Counted from the first letter of the stretch, positions 17,342 to 25,668 are shown. The stretch is 64,000 bases of DNA from Paractinoplanes rishiriensis (GCF_016862375.1 NZ_BOMV01000005.1:1-64000); one strand, 5' to 3'. Notes: generated by a model not told the origin, from the letters alone. Program-made: numbers and translations.

Positions 17342-17809
17342 TCAGGAGCCGATGCCGAGCGCCGCCTTCAGGCCGCTGCGCGGGCAGTCGCCGGACCGGT
17401 GGACGCCCACCCGGCCCAGGAGTTCGCCCAGGGTCTCCCGTTCGGCCGGGGACAGCGCGGCGAACAACTCCTCCTCGGCCGCGGCGACGGCCGTGCCGAC
17501 GTCCTGGAGCGTGCCCACGCCGGCCGTGGTGATCTCGACGATGTGCCGGCGGCGGTCGGCGGGATCCCGGCGCCGCTCGATCAGCCCGGACCGTTCGAGG
17601 TCGTTGAGAAGGCTGACCAGCACGCTCGGATCCACCTCGAGCACCTCGACCAGCACCTGCTGACAGGCGGCCTCCGCGTCCAGGTGCAGCAGGACGGTCA
17701 CGTGCCGGGGGGTGAGCTTGCTGGCGGCGAGCGCGGCCCGCAACCGGGCGTCCGCGATCGCTCCGCGGCGGGCCAGCGTCAGGCTCAGCCAGTCCCGCGA
17801 GTCACCCAT
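17342..17809 (-). CDS. MarR-family transcriptional regulator
   Basis: A 155-residue winged-helix repressor. The recognition part is QVLVEVLEVDPSVLVSLLNDLERSGLIERRRDPADRRRH, where the DPADRRRH wing is the MarR signature, flanked by dimerisation helices. The ATG at 17809 has GGAGGCGAC upstream. Divergently transcribed from a DoxX-like membrane protein with inverted repeats between them, so it probably represses that gene and itself in response to a phenolic or redox ligand. Confidence 0.88.
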   Translation of the reverse strand: MGDSRDWLSLTLARRGAIADARLRAALAASKLTPRHVTVLLHLDAEAACQQVLVEVLEVDPSVLVSLLNDLERSGLIERRRDPADRRRHIVEITTAGVGTLQDVGTAVAAAEEELFAALSPAERETLGELLGRVGVHRSGDCPRSGLKAALGIGS

Positions 17810-17892
17810 GTCGCCTCCGTCCGGTGCCGCCACCAGCACGAGCAGCACAGCGCCCACGATAACAGGGCGCCGATTGACCGCCTGCTTCAATT

Positions 17893-17908
17893 GTTGATAG
17901 CGTTCAAC
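17893..17908. promoter_or_regulatory. Candidate MarR operator
   Basis: GTTGA, 6-base spacer, TCAAC is a perfect inverted repeat in the MarR-DoxX intergenic region. A second, GTTG-CT-CAAC, lies at 17916-17925, just upstream of the DoxX ribosome-binding site. Confidence 0.55.
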
Positions 17909-17940
17909 GATCGGAGTTGCTCAACTATGGAGGGGAACCC

Positions 17941-18291
17941 ATGAACATCGCGTACATCGTCTCCGCCGTCCTGGTTTCTGTCGTGCTGGTGGTGACGGCC
18001 CGCTTCAAGCTGATCCGCGAGAAAGAAGTGACGGCCACGCTCACCCGGCTGCACGTCCCGGACCGGATGTTCCCGGTGCTGGCCGCCCTCCAGCTGGCCG
18101 GTGCCGCCGGCCTGCTGATCGGCATCTTCTTCCGGCCGCTGGGCATCGCCGCGGCCATCGGCGTGGTGCTGTTCTTCATCGGAGCGGTCATCGCCCACCT
18201 GCGGGCGAACGATGCCAAGGGCGCTCCGGTGCCGGCCGCACTCGCGGTCTTCGCCGCCGCCCCGCTGGCGCTGGGCCTCGCCTCCGTCTGA
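17941..18291 (+). CDS. DoxX-like membrane protein
   Basis: A 116-residue protein with four hydrophobic helices (about 3-21, 44-64, 66-88 and 96-114) and the DoxX pattern of a charged loop after helix 1 (RFKLIREKEVTATLTRLHVP). DoxX-like proteins are four-helix membrane proteins linked to thiol or quinone stress; the exact activity is unknown. GGAGGGG precedes the ATG. Likely repressed by the divergent MarR protein and ended by the hairpin after the stop. Confidence 0.85.
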   Translation: MNIAYIVSAVLVSVVLVVTARFKLIREKEVTATLTRLHVPDRMFPVLAALQLAGAAGLLIGIFFRPLGIAAAIGVVLFFIGAVIAHLRANDAKGAPVPAALAVFAAAPLALGLASV

Positions 18292-18311
18292 GGGCCGGCG
18301 CCGCGAACGGC

Positions 18312-18343
18312 GATGACCGCACCCCGGACGGGATGCGGTCATC
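18312..18343. terminator. Bidirectional hairpin terminator between DoxX and the response regulator
   Basis: A perfect 10-bp stem GATGACCGCA/TGCGGTCATC with a 12-base loop lies between two convergent genes. Confidence 0.75.
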
Positions 18344-18350
18344 CTCGTGC

Positions 18351-19130
18351 TCAGCCGTGCCCCAGCTGGAAGCCCACCCCCCGTACGGTGATCACCCAGC
18401 TGCTGGCCCCGAGCTTGCTGCGCAGGGTGCCGACGTGCGTGTCGACGGTCCGCCGGGACCAGGAGTCACCCCAGATCTCCAGCATCAGCCGCTTACGGGG
18501 GATCACCGTGTCCGGGTTGGTGGCGAGCAGGTAGAGCAGGTCGAACTCCTTGCGGGTGAGATCGATCCGGCGACCGTCCAGCAGGACCCGCCGCACGCTG
18601 GGATCGATCTCCAGCGGGCCGTGCGACACCGTGCGCACCGCCGGCGCGGTCGTCTGGGTGCGCCGCAGGACCGCTTCCATCCGGGCCAGCAGCTCGCGGA
18701 AGCCGTACGGCTTGACGAGGTAGTCGTCGGCACCGGCCTGCAGACCCAGCACCCGGTCGAGTTCGGCCCCGCGCGAGGTGACGGCGATGACCGGCTTGTC
18801 GCAGGCCGCGCGGATGCCACGGCAGACCTCGAGCCCGTCCAGATCGGGCAGTTCGAGGTCCAGCAGGACGATGTCGGCCTCCTCGAAGGAGCCGAGGGCC
18901 GCTGCGGCCGTGCCGACCACGGCGACCTCGTGACCGTGCCGCCGCAGTCCGTGGGTCAGCGTCTCGGCCTCCGCCGCGTTGCTGTCCACCACCAGAACCC
19001 GCCGCGTCGCCGATTGCCCGGGAACTCCCGTCGCGACCTCCGAGTGGCTCCCCTCCGCCGGAGCCACCGCTTTCGCACCACATGAGCAATGCCTAGTACG
19101 TTCGAGCAGATTCACAGTTTGCCGAGACAT
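18351..19130 (-). CDS. OmpR/PhoB-type response regulator, atypical receiver (JadR1-like candidate)
   Basis: A 259-residue protein. A 44-residue extension precedes the receiver (about 45-160), followed by a winged-helix Trans_reg_C domain (LTRKEFDLLYLLATNPD, RRTVDTHVGTLRSKL, VRGVGFQL). The phospho-acceptor Asp91 and Lys140 are present. The acidic pair that holds Mg2+ is Asp49-Ser50 instead of Asp-Asp/Glu, so phosphorylation may be weak. No histidine kinase is adjacent. JadR1, LanI and LndI, the activators of angucycline clusters, are orphan atypical OmpR-type regulators, and the location at the cluster edge fits that role. GAGGG 3-4 bp before the ATG supports the long start. Confidence 0.8.
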   Translation of the reverse strand: MSRQTVNLLERTRHCSCGAKAVAPAEGSHSEVATGVPGQSATRRVLVVDSNAAEAETLTHGLRRHGHEVAVVGTAAAALGSFEEADIVLLDLELPDLDGLEVCRGIRAACDKPVIAVTSRGAELDRVLGLQAGADDYLVKPYGFRELLARMEAVLRRTQTTAPAVRTVSHGPLEIDPSVRRVLLDGRRIDLTRKEFDLLYLLATNPDTVIPRKRLMLEIWGDSWSRRTVDTHVGTLRSKLGASSWVITVRGVGFQLGHG

Positions 19131-19495
19131 TTTCCCTCAACCTGTTACCTTCGGTTGCTCTGGCGTCACTCGACCGTACCCAGCTCCATTGGTGGATGTC
19201 AACGATTGGCGTGAATACAATATGTGCCATGACGAGGCCCGGGAAGAACGGCATTAAAGGCACCGCGAGCCAGCTGTCAATGTGATTACGAACATGTTAC
19301 CGAGACGAATATCCGGCACCGATCGGACATTGATCTTCGACGGGCGACGGCGGCGTCGCGTCGAAACAATAAATGAATCTTTTCGGCCGGCCGGCAAACC
19401 CGGGAATGCATTCTTCGAGTTCACCCGGTGGCCGCGCGTGCGCCGCGACGGGGGGACGGGCGAGCGCGCGGCCACCGGACCGGCGGGGCAGGGCT
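19131..19495. other. 365-bp non-coding, relatively AT-rich gap
   Basis: No reading frame here has coding character; base composition is clearly less GC-rich than the flanks, especially 19131-19400. It holds the promoter of the response regulator (19173-19202) and probably the untranslated 3' region of the SDR gene reading leftwards. No hairpin terminator was recognised for that gene. Confidence 0.6.
19173..19202 (-). promoter_or_regulatory. Predicted HrdB-type promoter of the response regulator
   Basis: On the minus strand, TTGACA (19202-19197), an 18-base spacer and TACGGT (19178-19173) match the actinomycete vegetative consensus, about 43 bp upstream of the start codon. Confidence 0.55.
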
Positions 19496-20128
19496 CTAGT
19501 TGGCGACGTACGCCGCACGGCGGTGCAGGTCGTCGCGATCAACCACGTCCAGCACCGCGGTGGCTAGATCCGCGTAGCTGATCGAACGCGCCCCGGGGAG
19601 GGGCCGGGTGGCGTCGAGCCGATACCGGCCGGTAACCGGCGCCGCCACCAACCGCGGCGGACGCAACGACGTCCAGTCGGCCGCGCTGTCCCGCAGCAGC
19701 GCCTCCATCCGCCGCATGTCCCGATAGGTGGCGCCGAAGATCCGTTCCAGGATCGGAAACACGATTCTGCGGTCGGCGAACGAATGCTCCGGCCCGGCGC
19801 CGACCGGGAGCGCCGAGATCACCACCACCCGTTTCACGCCGTTCGCCGCCATCGCGTTCAGGAGGTTGGCCGTGCCGGCCGAATAGAGCTCGGTGGGCTG
19901 CCGGGACGTCCCGATCCCCACCGCCGAGACGACCGCGTCCACGCCGGCCAGGGCATCGGTGATCCGCTCGCGGTCCAGGACGTCACCGGCGACGCGGGAC
20001 AGACCCGGCTCCGGCGGTGTCGTCCCGTGCCGCCGGGCGACCGCCGTCACCTCGATCGACCGTTCCCGCGCCTGGCGCACCACCGACCGGCCGGTACGTC
20101 CGTTGGCACCTACGACGGCGATCCTCAT
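19496..20128 (-). CDS. NAD(P)H-binding atypical SDR / NmrA-like oxidoreductase
   Basis: A 210-residue Rossmann protein with the nucleotide motif VVGANGRTGRSVVRQ at residues 5-19, the SAVGIG turn and a Tyr-containing helix around GATYRDMRRMEALLR. It lacks the classical YxxxK catalytic pair, as in the NAD(P)-binding NmrA/BVR-B group that reduces flavins or quinones. The ATG overlaps the stop of the upstream FMN reductase (ATGA), so the two act together, probably in flavin or quinone reduction at the edge of the polyketide cluster. Confidence 0.82.
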   Translation of the reverse strand: MRIAVVGANGRTGRSVVRQARERSIEVTAVARRHGTTPPEPGLSRVAGDVLDRERITDALAGVDAVVSAVGIGTSRQPTELYSAGTANLLNAMAANGVKRVVVISALPVGAGPEHSFADRRIVFPILERIFGATYRDMRRMEALLRDSAADWTSLRPPRLVAAPVTGRYRLDATRPLPGARSISYADLATAVLDVVDRDDLHRRAAYVAN

Positions 20129-20724
20129 GCCCGGTACGGCGTCGCGGACCGCGCCTCCAGCAGGGCACCGCCCCACCAGCTGAGGTCGTCCAGCAGGCCG
20201 CGGGCCACCCGCACCGCGGGTTCGGGCTCGATCAGGTTGCCGTCCTCGGTGAACAGCTCCCAGTAGTTCGCGAAGCTGACCGAGTCGCGCATCGTCACCG
20301 CGTGCATCTCCGCGAAGACGAGCCGGAGCTGCTCGACGGCTCGCAGGCCGCCGGCGGTCGAGCCGTACGACACGAAGCCGACCGGCTTGGCCTGCCACTC
20401 GGTGTAGTGCCAGTCGATCAGGGCCTTGACCGAGGCCGGGAAACTGCGGTTGTACTCCGGGGTCACCACGACGAACGCGTCGGCCCCGGCGAGGGCGGCG
20501 CTGCACCGGGCCATCGCGGCGGGACGGGTGTCGGCGGTGGCCATGGCCGGCGGCTCGGGGCCGAGCACCAGCGGCAGGTCGACCTCGGCGAGATCGACCA
20601 CCGTCACCTTGAAGCCACCGTGCTGCTCGGCCTGCTCGGTGAACCACTGCGCCGCCACCGGACCGAACCGTCCCTCCCGCACGCTGCCGATGATCACGGC
20701 GAGGTTGAGCACCTTGTCGGACAT
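20125..20724 (-). CDS. NAD(P)H-dependent FMN reductase
   Basis: A 199-residue flavodoxin-fold reductase of the NADPH_dep_FMN_red family. FMN phosphate loop: IIGSVREGRFGP. Further signatures are VTPEYNRSFPASVKALIDW and FVSYGSTAGGLRAVEQL. The ATG at 20724 is preceded by GAGGAG. It would supply reduced flavin to an oxygenase. Atypical angucycline B-ring-cleaving oxygenases need reduced flavin from a partner reductase, and the ABM-type oxygenase at 25683 is a plausible client. It is divergent from the P450 operon. Confidence 0.88.
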   Translation of the reverse strand: MSDKVLNLAVIIGSVREGRFGPVAAQWFTEQAEQHGGFKVTVVDLAEVDLPLVLGPEPPAMATADTRPAAMARCSAALAGADAFVVVTPEYNRSFPASVKALIDWHYTEWQAKPVGFVSYGSTAGGLRAVEQLRLVFAEMHAVTMRDSVSFANYWELFTEDGNLIEPEPAVRVARGLLDDLSWWGGALLEARSATPYRA

Positions 20725-20844
20725 GCTGACTCCTCGTCTGGGCACAACGGGGTGATTGTTCGACGCCATCGTCACCCCGGGCCGCGCCGGCAACCAGACC
20801 GGGCGGAGACGGGCACTGGCAGGGCGACCCACCCTGGCACGGAA

Positions 20845-20874
20845 TTGACACCGGCCCGACGAAACTTCGCGAAG
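20845..20874 (+). promoter_or_regulatory. Promoter/operator region of the P450 operon
   Basis: The 263-bp gap between the divergent FMN reductase and P450 genes holds TTGACA (20845-20850) and a perfect 10-bp palindrome CTTCGCGAAG (20865-20874). A second TTGACC (20892-20897) and a CGGGGCCCCG palindrome follow. No convincing -10 box is seen, so activator dependence is likely. Confidence 0.4.
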
Positions 20875-20987
20875 ACTTGGTAATCGCGGCCTTGACCCAC
20901 TCCTCGGGGCCCCGAAAAACTAGGTCCCACCGGATCGTTCACATGATGCATTCCGTGCCGAATTCAGTAATACCGGGAAGGCTCGAC

Positions 20988-22175
20988 GTGACTGTCACGA
21001 CCGAAACCCCGACGTCTGACCTGGACCTCTACTCCGACGAATCCGTGATCGCGCCGTACGACAATTATCGGCAATTGCGGGAGTCCGGACCGGCGGTCTG
21101 GCTGAGCAGATATCAGGTGTGGGCACTGGCCCGCCATGCCGAAATCTATGCGGCTCTGCACGACCATGAGACCTTTTCCTCCGGCTCCGGAGTCGGGCTC
21201 AGCGAGGAACTGAACAAGGTGATGGCCGGCGGCACCATCGCCAGCGATCCGCCGGAGCACGACCAGATCCGCCGGGTGATCGGCCGGCAGCTCACCCCGA
21301 AGGCCCTGCGGCACCACCAGGAGCACGTTCGCCACCGGGCCGCGGTCCTGGTCCACGAGCTGGTGGAGCGCCGCAGCTTCGACGCGGTGCCGGAGTTCGC
21401 CCAGCGCTTCCCGGTTTCGCTGGTGCCCGATCTGCTGGGCTGGCCGGAGGACGAGACCGGCAAGCTGCTCGAGTGGGCCGGGGCCGGATTCAACGCGCTG
21501 GGGCCGATGAACGAGCGCACCATGGCGGGCTTCCCGGTGCTCAAGGGCCTGTGGGAGTTCCTCGACCAGTTGGCCGTCTCACGCAACCTGCGGGCGGACA
21601 CCTGGGGGGCCAACCTGGTCGCCGCCGTCGACGCCGGCGAGGTGCCGGCGGCCAAGCTGCCCGTCCTGCTCGGCGACTTCCTGGTCCCCTCGCTGGACAC
21701 CACCGTCAGCGCCCTGGCCAGCGCCATCTGGCTGTTCGGCACGCATCCGGAGCAGTGGCAGCGGGTGCGCGCCGATCCGTCGCTCATTCCCGCCGCGTTC
21801 AATGAGATCGTCCGGTACGAGACGCCGGCGCGGGGCTTCTGCCGGCTCGTCACCCGCGACCACGAACTGCCCGGCGGCGTACGGCTGACCGCCGGCTCCC
21901 GCGTCTTCCTGCTGTTCGCCTCGGCGAACCGCGACGAACGCGTCTTTCCCGAGCCGGACACCTTCGACGTGACCCGGCCCAACGTGGCCATGCACCTGGC
22001 GTTCGGGCACGGCATCCACGGCTGCGTGGGGCAGGGCCTGGCCCGGATGGAGGCGCACGCGCTGCTCGCGGAACTGGCCGCCCGGGTGGAACACATCGAG
22101 GTGGGCCCGCCGGTGTGGCGCCGGCACAACACCATCCGCGGGCTCGCGGAACTGCCTACGACTCTGCACTCCTGA
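20988..22175 (+). CDS. Cytochrome P450
   Basis: A 395-residue soluble P450. The heme-binding loop FGHGIHGCVGQG has ligand Cys346, the K-helix ExxR is in NEIVRYETP, and the I-helix reads LVPSLDTTVSALA. The usual (A/G)Gx(D/E)T oxygen-activation motif is PSLDT here, without the glycine. GGGAAGG seven bases upstream makes the GTG at 20988 the likely start. It heads an operon with its own ferredoxin directly downstream and a ferredoxin reductase five genes later, giving a complete electron chain. It is expected to hydroxylate or couple the polyketide. Confidence 0.92.
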   Translation: MTVTTETPTSDLDLYSDESVIAPYDNYRQLRESGPAVWLSRYQVWALARHAEIYAALHDHETFSSGSGVGLSEELNKVMAGGTIASDPPEHDQIRRVIGRQLTPKALRHHQEHVRHRAAVLVHELVERRSFDAVPEFAQRFPVSLVPDLLGWPEDETGKLLEWAGAGFNALGPMNERTMAGFPVLKGLWEFLDQLAVSRNLRADTWGANLVAAVDAGEVPAAKLPVLLGDFLVPSLDTTVSALASAIWLFGTHPEQWQRVRADPSLIPAAFNEIVRYETPARGFCRLVTRDHELPGGVRLTAGSRVFLLFASANRDERVFPEPDTFDVTRPNVAMHLAFGHGIHGCVGQGLARMEAHALLAELAARVEHIEVGPPVWRRHNTIRGLAELPTTLHS

Positions 22176-22207
22176 TACATCGACCTGCGTCTGCCGAGGT
22201 GGTCCCG

Positions 22208-22405
22208 ATGCGAATAACCCTTGACCGCGACCGGTGCGAGGGGCACGGCGTGTGCGAGTCCGCCGCCCCGGAACTGTTCCGCCTGGACGACCAGGGTGAC
22301 CTGGAATTCCCCCTCGACGGGCAGGAGATTCCACCGCCGCTGCGCGCGGCCGCCGCCGATTCCGTCCTCATCTGCCCCGTCGCCGCGTTGAAGCTGGAGG
22401 GCTGA
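22208..22405 (+). CDS. 3Fe-4S-type ferredoxin, P450 partner
   Basis: A 65-residue ferredoxin with the pattern CEGHGVC...CP (first Cys, His at the position of the second ligand, third Cys, then CPVAAL near the end), which gives a 3Fe-4S cluster typical of actinomycete P450 partners. GAGGTGG precedes the ATG. It lies 32 bp after the P450 and so transfers electrons to it, being itself reduced by the FAD reductase at 26808. Confidence 0.92.
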   Translation: MRITLDRDRCEGHGVCESAAPELFRLDDQGDLEFPLDGQEIPPPLRAAAADSVLICPVAALKLEG

Positions 22406-22411
22406 GCACCG

Positions 22412-24613
22412 ATGCCCGACGATCGAGCGTCCTCCGTCTTCCGGCCCGCGTCCGCCCGGACCCTGCGGTTGATCGCCCAGCACAACCGGGACCGGCGCTG
22501 CAACTTCCTGATGGCGAGCAACTACGTCAACGCGACAGCGGCCCAGCTCGGCTACGTGCTGAGCGACCTGGCCCCGGTGGGGCCGGCCGGGCCGCGAGTG
22601 TCCTATCTGCTCAGCTCGGGCCTGGAAGCCCTGTCGGCGGCGATCAAGCTGGCCCGGCACACGGCCGTGCGCGACGGGCGCGACTCGGGTGGATGGGTCC
22701 TGCTGCTCGACCCGCGCGGGCGGTACCAGGAGTTCATGGACCCGGTGCGGGCCGGGCTCGACGAGGCCCTGATCCCGCACGTGGCCTGGGCACCGACCGC
22801 CGCCGAGGCAGCCCGCCGGTTCCCCGGCACGACCTGGACCGGCGTCCTCATCGTCCGCGAGGACGACACCGACCTCACCGACCCCGCGCTCGGCGACCTG
22901 CTCGCCGCCTGCCGCCGGGCCTCCGGCCTGGTGGCGCTCTGTGCCACCGAAACCGAGCTCACCGGGACCGAGCTCACCGGGACCGCGGTGTTCGCCAACC
23001 CGATCGACGCCGATGTCATGGTCTTCGGCGAGAACCTGGCCGACCGGCAGGTGCCGTTCGGCGCGCTGACCATGTCGCCCCGGGCGCACCGGGTGTGGCG
23101 CAACCACGTCGACTGTTTCGCGCACACCTCCACCTACGGCGGGAACGTGCTCTGCGCGGCGATCGTCCTCGACGCGCTCGAACGGGCCGGCTGTCTGACC
23201 GACCGGCACCGGGCGGTGCTCGCCGCCATCGATGCCGACCCCGCGGTCACGGTGGACTACTGGGGCCGGCACATCAACCCGAACATCGCCGCGATGGCCA
23301 AGGTGTTCAACCTCAACGTCGACGTGCGGCGGGCGTCGGGCGGCCGTTTCACCACCGGCGACGGGCGCGACGTGATCGACTGCGCCGGCGGTTTCGGCAG
23401 CAACCTGCGCGGCCACAATCCACCGGATCTGGTGCCCGAGGTGCTCGACCGGCACGACCCCGGCCACGACTACGCCGCCGACCTGGAGGGCGTTCTCGCC
23501 GAGCTGACCGGCCTGCCGCACGCGTTCCCGTCGGTCAGCGGCGCGGTGGCCAACCACGTGGCCGTCAGCCTGGCGGCGCTGGCCCGGCCGCAGCGCCGGA
23601 CCGTGGTCAGCTTCAAGGGCAACTACGGCGGCAAGACCCTGTTCTCGCTCAACCTGAGCAAGTACGGGCCGCAGCGCACCGAGTCGGTCGAGGACGCCTT
23701 CCGGCCGTACTACCACCGGCTGGTCCACCTCGACCCGTTCGCCGCCGGCGCCGCCGACCGGTTCCGCGAGGTCGTTGCGGACGGCGACGTGGCGCTCGTG
23801 TGGTTCGAGCTGATCCAGGGGGCGACCTGCCGCCCGCTGCCGGACGCCCTGGTGCGGGTCATCGACGAGGGACGCGAGGCCGGCGGCTATCTGGTCGGCG
23901 TCGACGAGGTGCTGACCGGCGGCTGGCGCAGCGGTGCCGGCTACCTGGCGCACCACGATCGGATGCGTCCTGCCGACATCGTGTCGCTGGGCAAGACGAT
24001 CAGCGACATGACGATGCCCGCGGCCTCGGTCGTGGTGTCCGAGCCGGTCTACCGCGACGCCGTCGCCACCGATCCGGAACACGTGGCGGTGCTGCGGACC
24101 CGGCTGCGGCACAACCTCGGCGCGCACATCTCGCTGCACGCGCTGCGCAGCCTCGACGCCGGCACGGTGGCCGAGTTCCAACAGGCGTACGCGGAACTGC
24201 GCGCCAACCTGGACGCGGTCTGCCAGGACTCCCCCGTGCTCGGGCCGGTCGCCGGCCGGGCGGCGCACATGCGGTTGACGATGGAGCACCGCCTGCTGTC
24301 GTTCCCGCACGGCTCCACCCCGGGCACCCTGCTCACCCTGGCGCTGGCCGACCTGATCTTCCAGCGCAGCAACGTGTACGTGCCGCTGCTCGCGATCCGG
24401 CACCGGGTCGCCGCGGACCCCGCCGACCTCAAGACCCTCGCCGAGCGCATCGCGGCCGGCACCCGCGGGATCACCCCGCTGATGGTCTACCGGCACGCGG
24501 CCGGCCGGATCCTCGGCCAGAAGTTCCCCTGGCTCGGCCGGCGGCTGTCCGGCCGCGGGCCGACCAGCCAGGTTCCGGATCCGCGGCCGGCCACGTCGCT
24601 GACCGGCTCCTGA
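22412..24613 (+). CDS. Tandem class III PLP-dependent aminotransferase, one half inactive
   Basis: A 733-residue protein, far above the usual 420-460. The C-terminal part (about 290-700) is a class III aminotransferase: GAVANHVAVSLA, VGVDEVLTGGWRSG and the PLP Lys528 in SLGKTISD. The N-terminal part repeats the later half of that fold (LLSSGLEALSAAIKLA, CATETELTG, VFGENLADRQVPFGAL, HTSTYGGNVLCA), but Glu207 stands where the PLP Lys should be, so it cannot form the Schiff base. It sits among the tailoring genes between ferredoxin and O-methyltransferase. It would transfer an amino group to a ketone or aldehyde of the polyketide. The N-terminal half may be structural or bind the substrate. Confidence 0.8.
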   Translation: MPDDRASSVFRPASARTLRLIAQHNRDRRCNFLMASNYVNATAAQLGYVLSDLAPVGPAGPRVSYLLSSGLEALSAAIKLARHTAVRDGRDSGGWVLLLDPRGRYQEFMDPVRAGLDEALIPHVAWAPTAAEAARRFPGTTWTGVLIVREDDTDLTDPALGDLLAACRRASGLVALCATETELTGTELTGTAVFANPIDADVMVFGENLADRQVPFGALTMSPRAHRVWRNHVDCFAHTSTYGGNVLCAAIVLDALERAGCLTDRHRAVLAAIDADPAVTVDYWGRHINPNIAAMAKVFNLNVDVRRASGGRFTTGDGRDVIDCAGGFGSNLRGHNPPDLVPEVLDRHDPGHDYAADLEGVLAELTGLPHAFPSVSGAVANHVAVSLAALARPQRRTVVSFKGNYGGKTLFSLNLSKYGPQRTESVEDAFRPYYHRLVHLDPFAAGAADRFREVVADGDVALVWFELIQGATCRPLPDALVRVIDEGREAGGYLVGVDEVLTGGWRSGAGYLAHHDRMRPADIVSLGKTISDMTMPAASVVVSEPVYRDAVATDPEHVAVLRTRLRHNLGAHISLHALRSLDAGTVAEFQQAYAELRANLDAVCQDSPVLGPVAGRAAHMRLTMEHRLLSFPHGSTPGTLLTLALADLIFQRSNVYVPLLAIRHRVAADPADLKTLAERIAAGTRGITPLMVYRHAAGRILGQKFPWLGRRLSGRGPTSQVPDPRPATSLTGS
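22952..22981 (+). repeat. Perfect 15-bp tandem duplication inside the aminotransferase
   Basis: Two identical ACCGAGCTCACCGGG units encode TELTG twice within the inactive N-terminal half. In-frame and without third-position drift, so it is a recent duplication. Confidence 0.85.
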
Positions 24614-24645
24614 TCACCCCAATCCACCAGGAGGTCGTACCTGTC

Positions 24646-25668
24646 ATGCGGGTCGAGAACACCGAACTGGCCCCCGCCCAGCAGATCCTGCGGCTCGCCA
24701 CCGCGAGCTGGATGTCGTCCGCGGTCAGCGCGGCCGCCGAACTGGGCATCGCCGACCACCTCACGGACGGGTCCCGGACGGCAGCGGAGATCGCGGCGGA
24801 CATCGGCGCCGACGCGCACACCCTGTACCGGCTGATGCGGGCCTGCGCCGACATCGGCCTCTTCCGCGAGGCACCGGACCGGACGTTCACCCTGACCGAG
24901 GTCGGCAGCGCGCTGCGCAGCGATGCGGCGACCTCGCTGCGCAACTTCGCCCGCTGGGTGGCGTTGCCGGCCGACCGGCACACCTGGGAAGGGCTGGCGG
25001 AGACGGTCCGGACCGGTACGCCGGCGTTCGCCCGGGTGCACGGCGGCGAGGTGTGGGAGCACTTCCGGGACAACCCCCGGGTCGCGGCGATCTTCGACGA
25101 CGCGATGAGCGAGCTCTCCCGCCAGGTGATCGCTCCGGCCGTGGCCGCGTACGACTGGTCCGGCCTACGTCATGTGGTCGACGTCGGCGGTGGGCACGGC
25201 ACCCTGCTGGCACAGATTCTCACCACCCTGCCGCAGGCGCGCGGCGTGCTGTTCGATCAGCCCGAGGTGATCGAGGGAGCCGGTGCGCCGCTCGACGCGG
25301 CCGGCGTGCGCGACCGGTGCGAGCTGGTCGGCGGGGACTTCTTCGCGACCGTGCCGGCCGGCGGGGACGCGTACGTGCTGTCCAACATCATCCACGACTG
25401 GGACGACGAGCCGTCCCGGCAGATCCTGGCGAACTGCCGCGACGCGATGGCCCCCGGCGGCCGGATTCTGCTGGTCGAGGCGGTGGTGCCGGACGACGAC
25501 ACCCCGGCCGGCACGGTGAAGCTGATGGACCTCGACATGCTCGTCATCAGCGGCGGCCAGCAGCGCACCGGCGCCCAGTTCGACGCGTTGTTCCAGCAGG
25601 CCGGGCTCAAGCTGTCGCGGATCGTGCCGGGCGGGCTGTGCAGCGTCGTCGAAGCCGTCCGGGCCTGA
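24646..25668 (+). CDS. SAM-dependent O-methyltransferase (DnrK/TcmO class)
   Basis: A 340-residue enzyme with an N-terminal dimerisation winged helix (LATASWMSSAVSAAAELGIADHL...LYRLMRACADIGLF) and a Rossmann methyltransferase domain with SAM motif VVDVGGGHGTLL and the catalytic-His region IIHDWDDE. This is the acceptor-methyltransferase family that O-methylates phenols of aromatic polyketides. GGAGG lies upstream of the ATG at 24646. It sits in the P450 operon, and a cluster-encoded SAM synthetase (43462) would feed it. Confidence 0.92.
   Translation: MRVENTELAPAQQILRLATASWMSSAVSAAAELGIADHLTDGSRTAAEIAADIGADAHTLYRLMRACADIGLFREAPDRTFTLTEVGSALRSDAATSLRNFARWVALPADRHTWEGLAETVRTGTPAFARVHGGEVWEHFRDNPRVAAIFDDAMSELSRQVIAPAVAAYDWSGLRHVVDVGGGHGTLLAQILTTLPQARGVLFDQPEVIEGAGAPLDAAGVRDRCELVGGDFFATVPAGGDAYVLSNIIHDWDDEPSRQILANCRDAMAPGGRILLVEAVVPDDDTPAGTVKLMDLDMLVISGGQQRTGAQFDALFQQAGLKLSRIVPGGLCSVVEAVRA

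Noticed and set aside
19131..19495. Small ORF on the plus strand ending near 19257
   Set aside because: It begins antisense inside the response regulator and continues into AT-rich DNA without codon bias or a ribosome-binding site.
21146..24496. A 1116-codon open frame on the minus strand
   Set aside because: Exact antisense of the P450, ferredoxin and aminotransferase genes, whose motifs are clear; the antisense product is His/Arg/Gly-rich without domains.
22412..24613. Two separate aminotransferase genes joined by a sequencing error
   Set aside because: The frame is continuous with uniform codon bias, there is no start or ribosome-binding site near the junction, and the N-terminal unit is itself incomplete and Lys-less.
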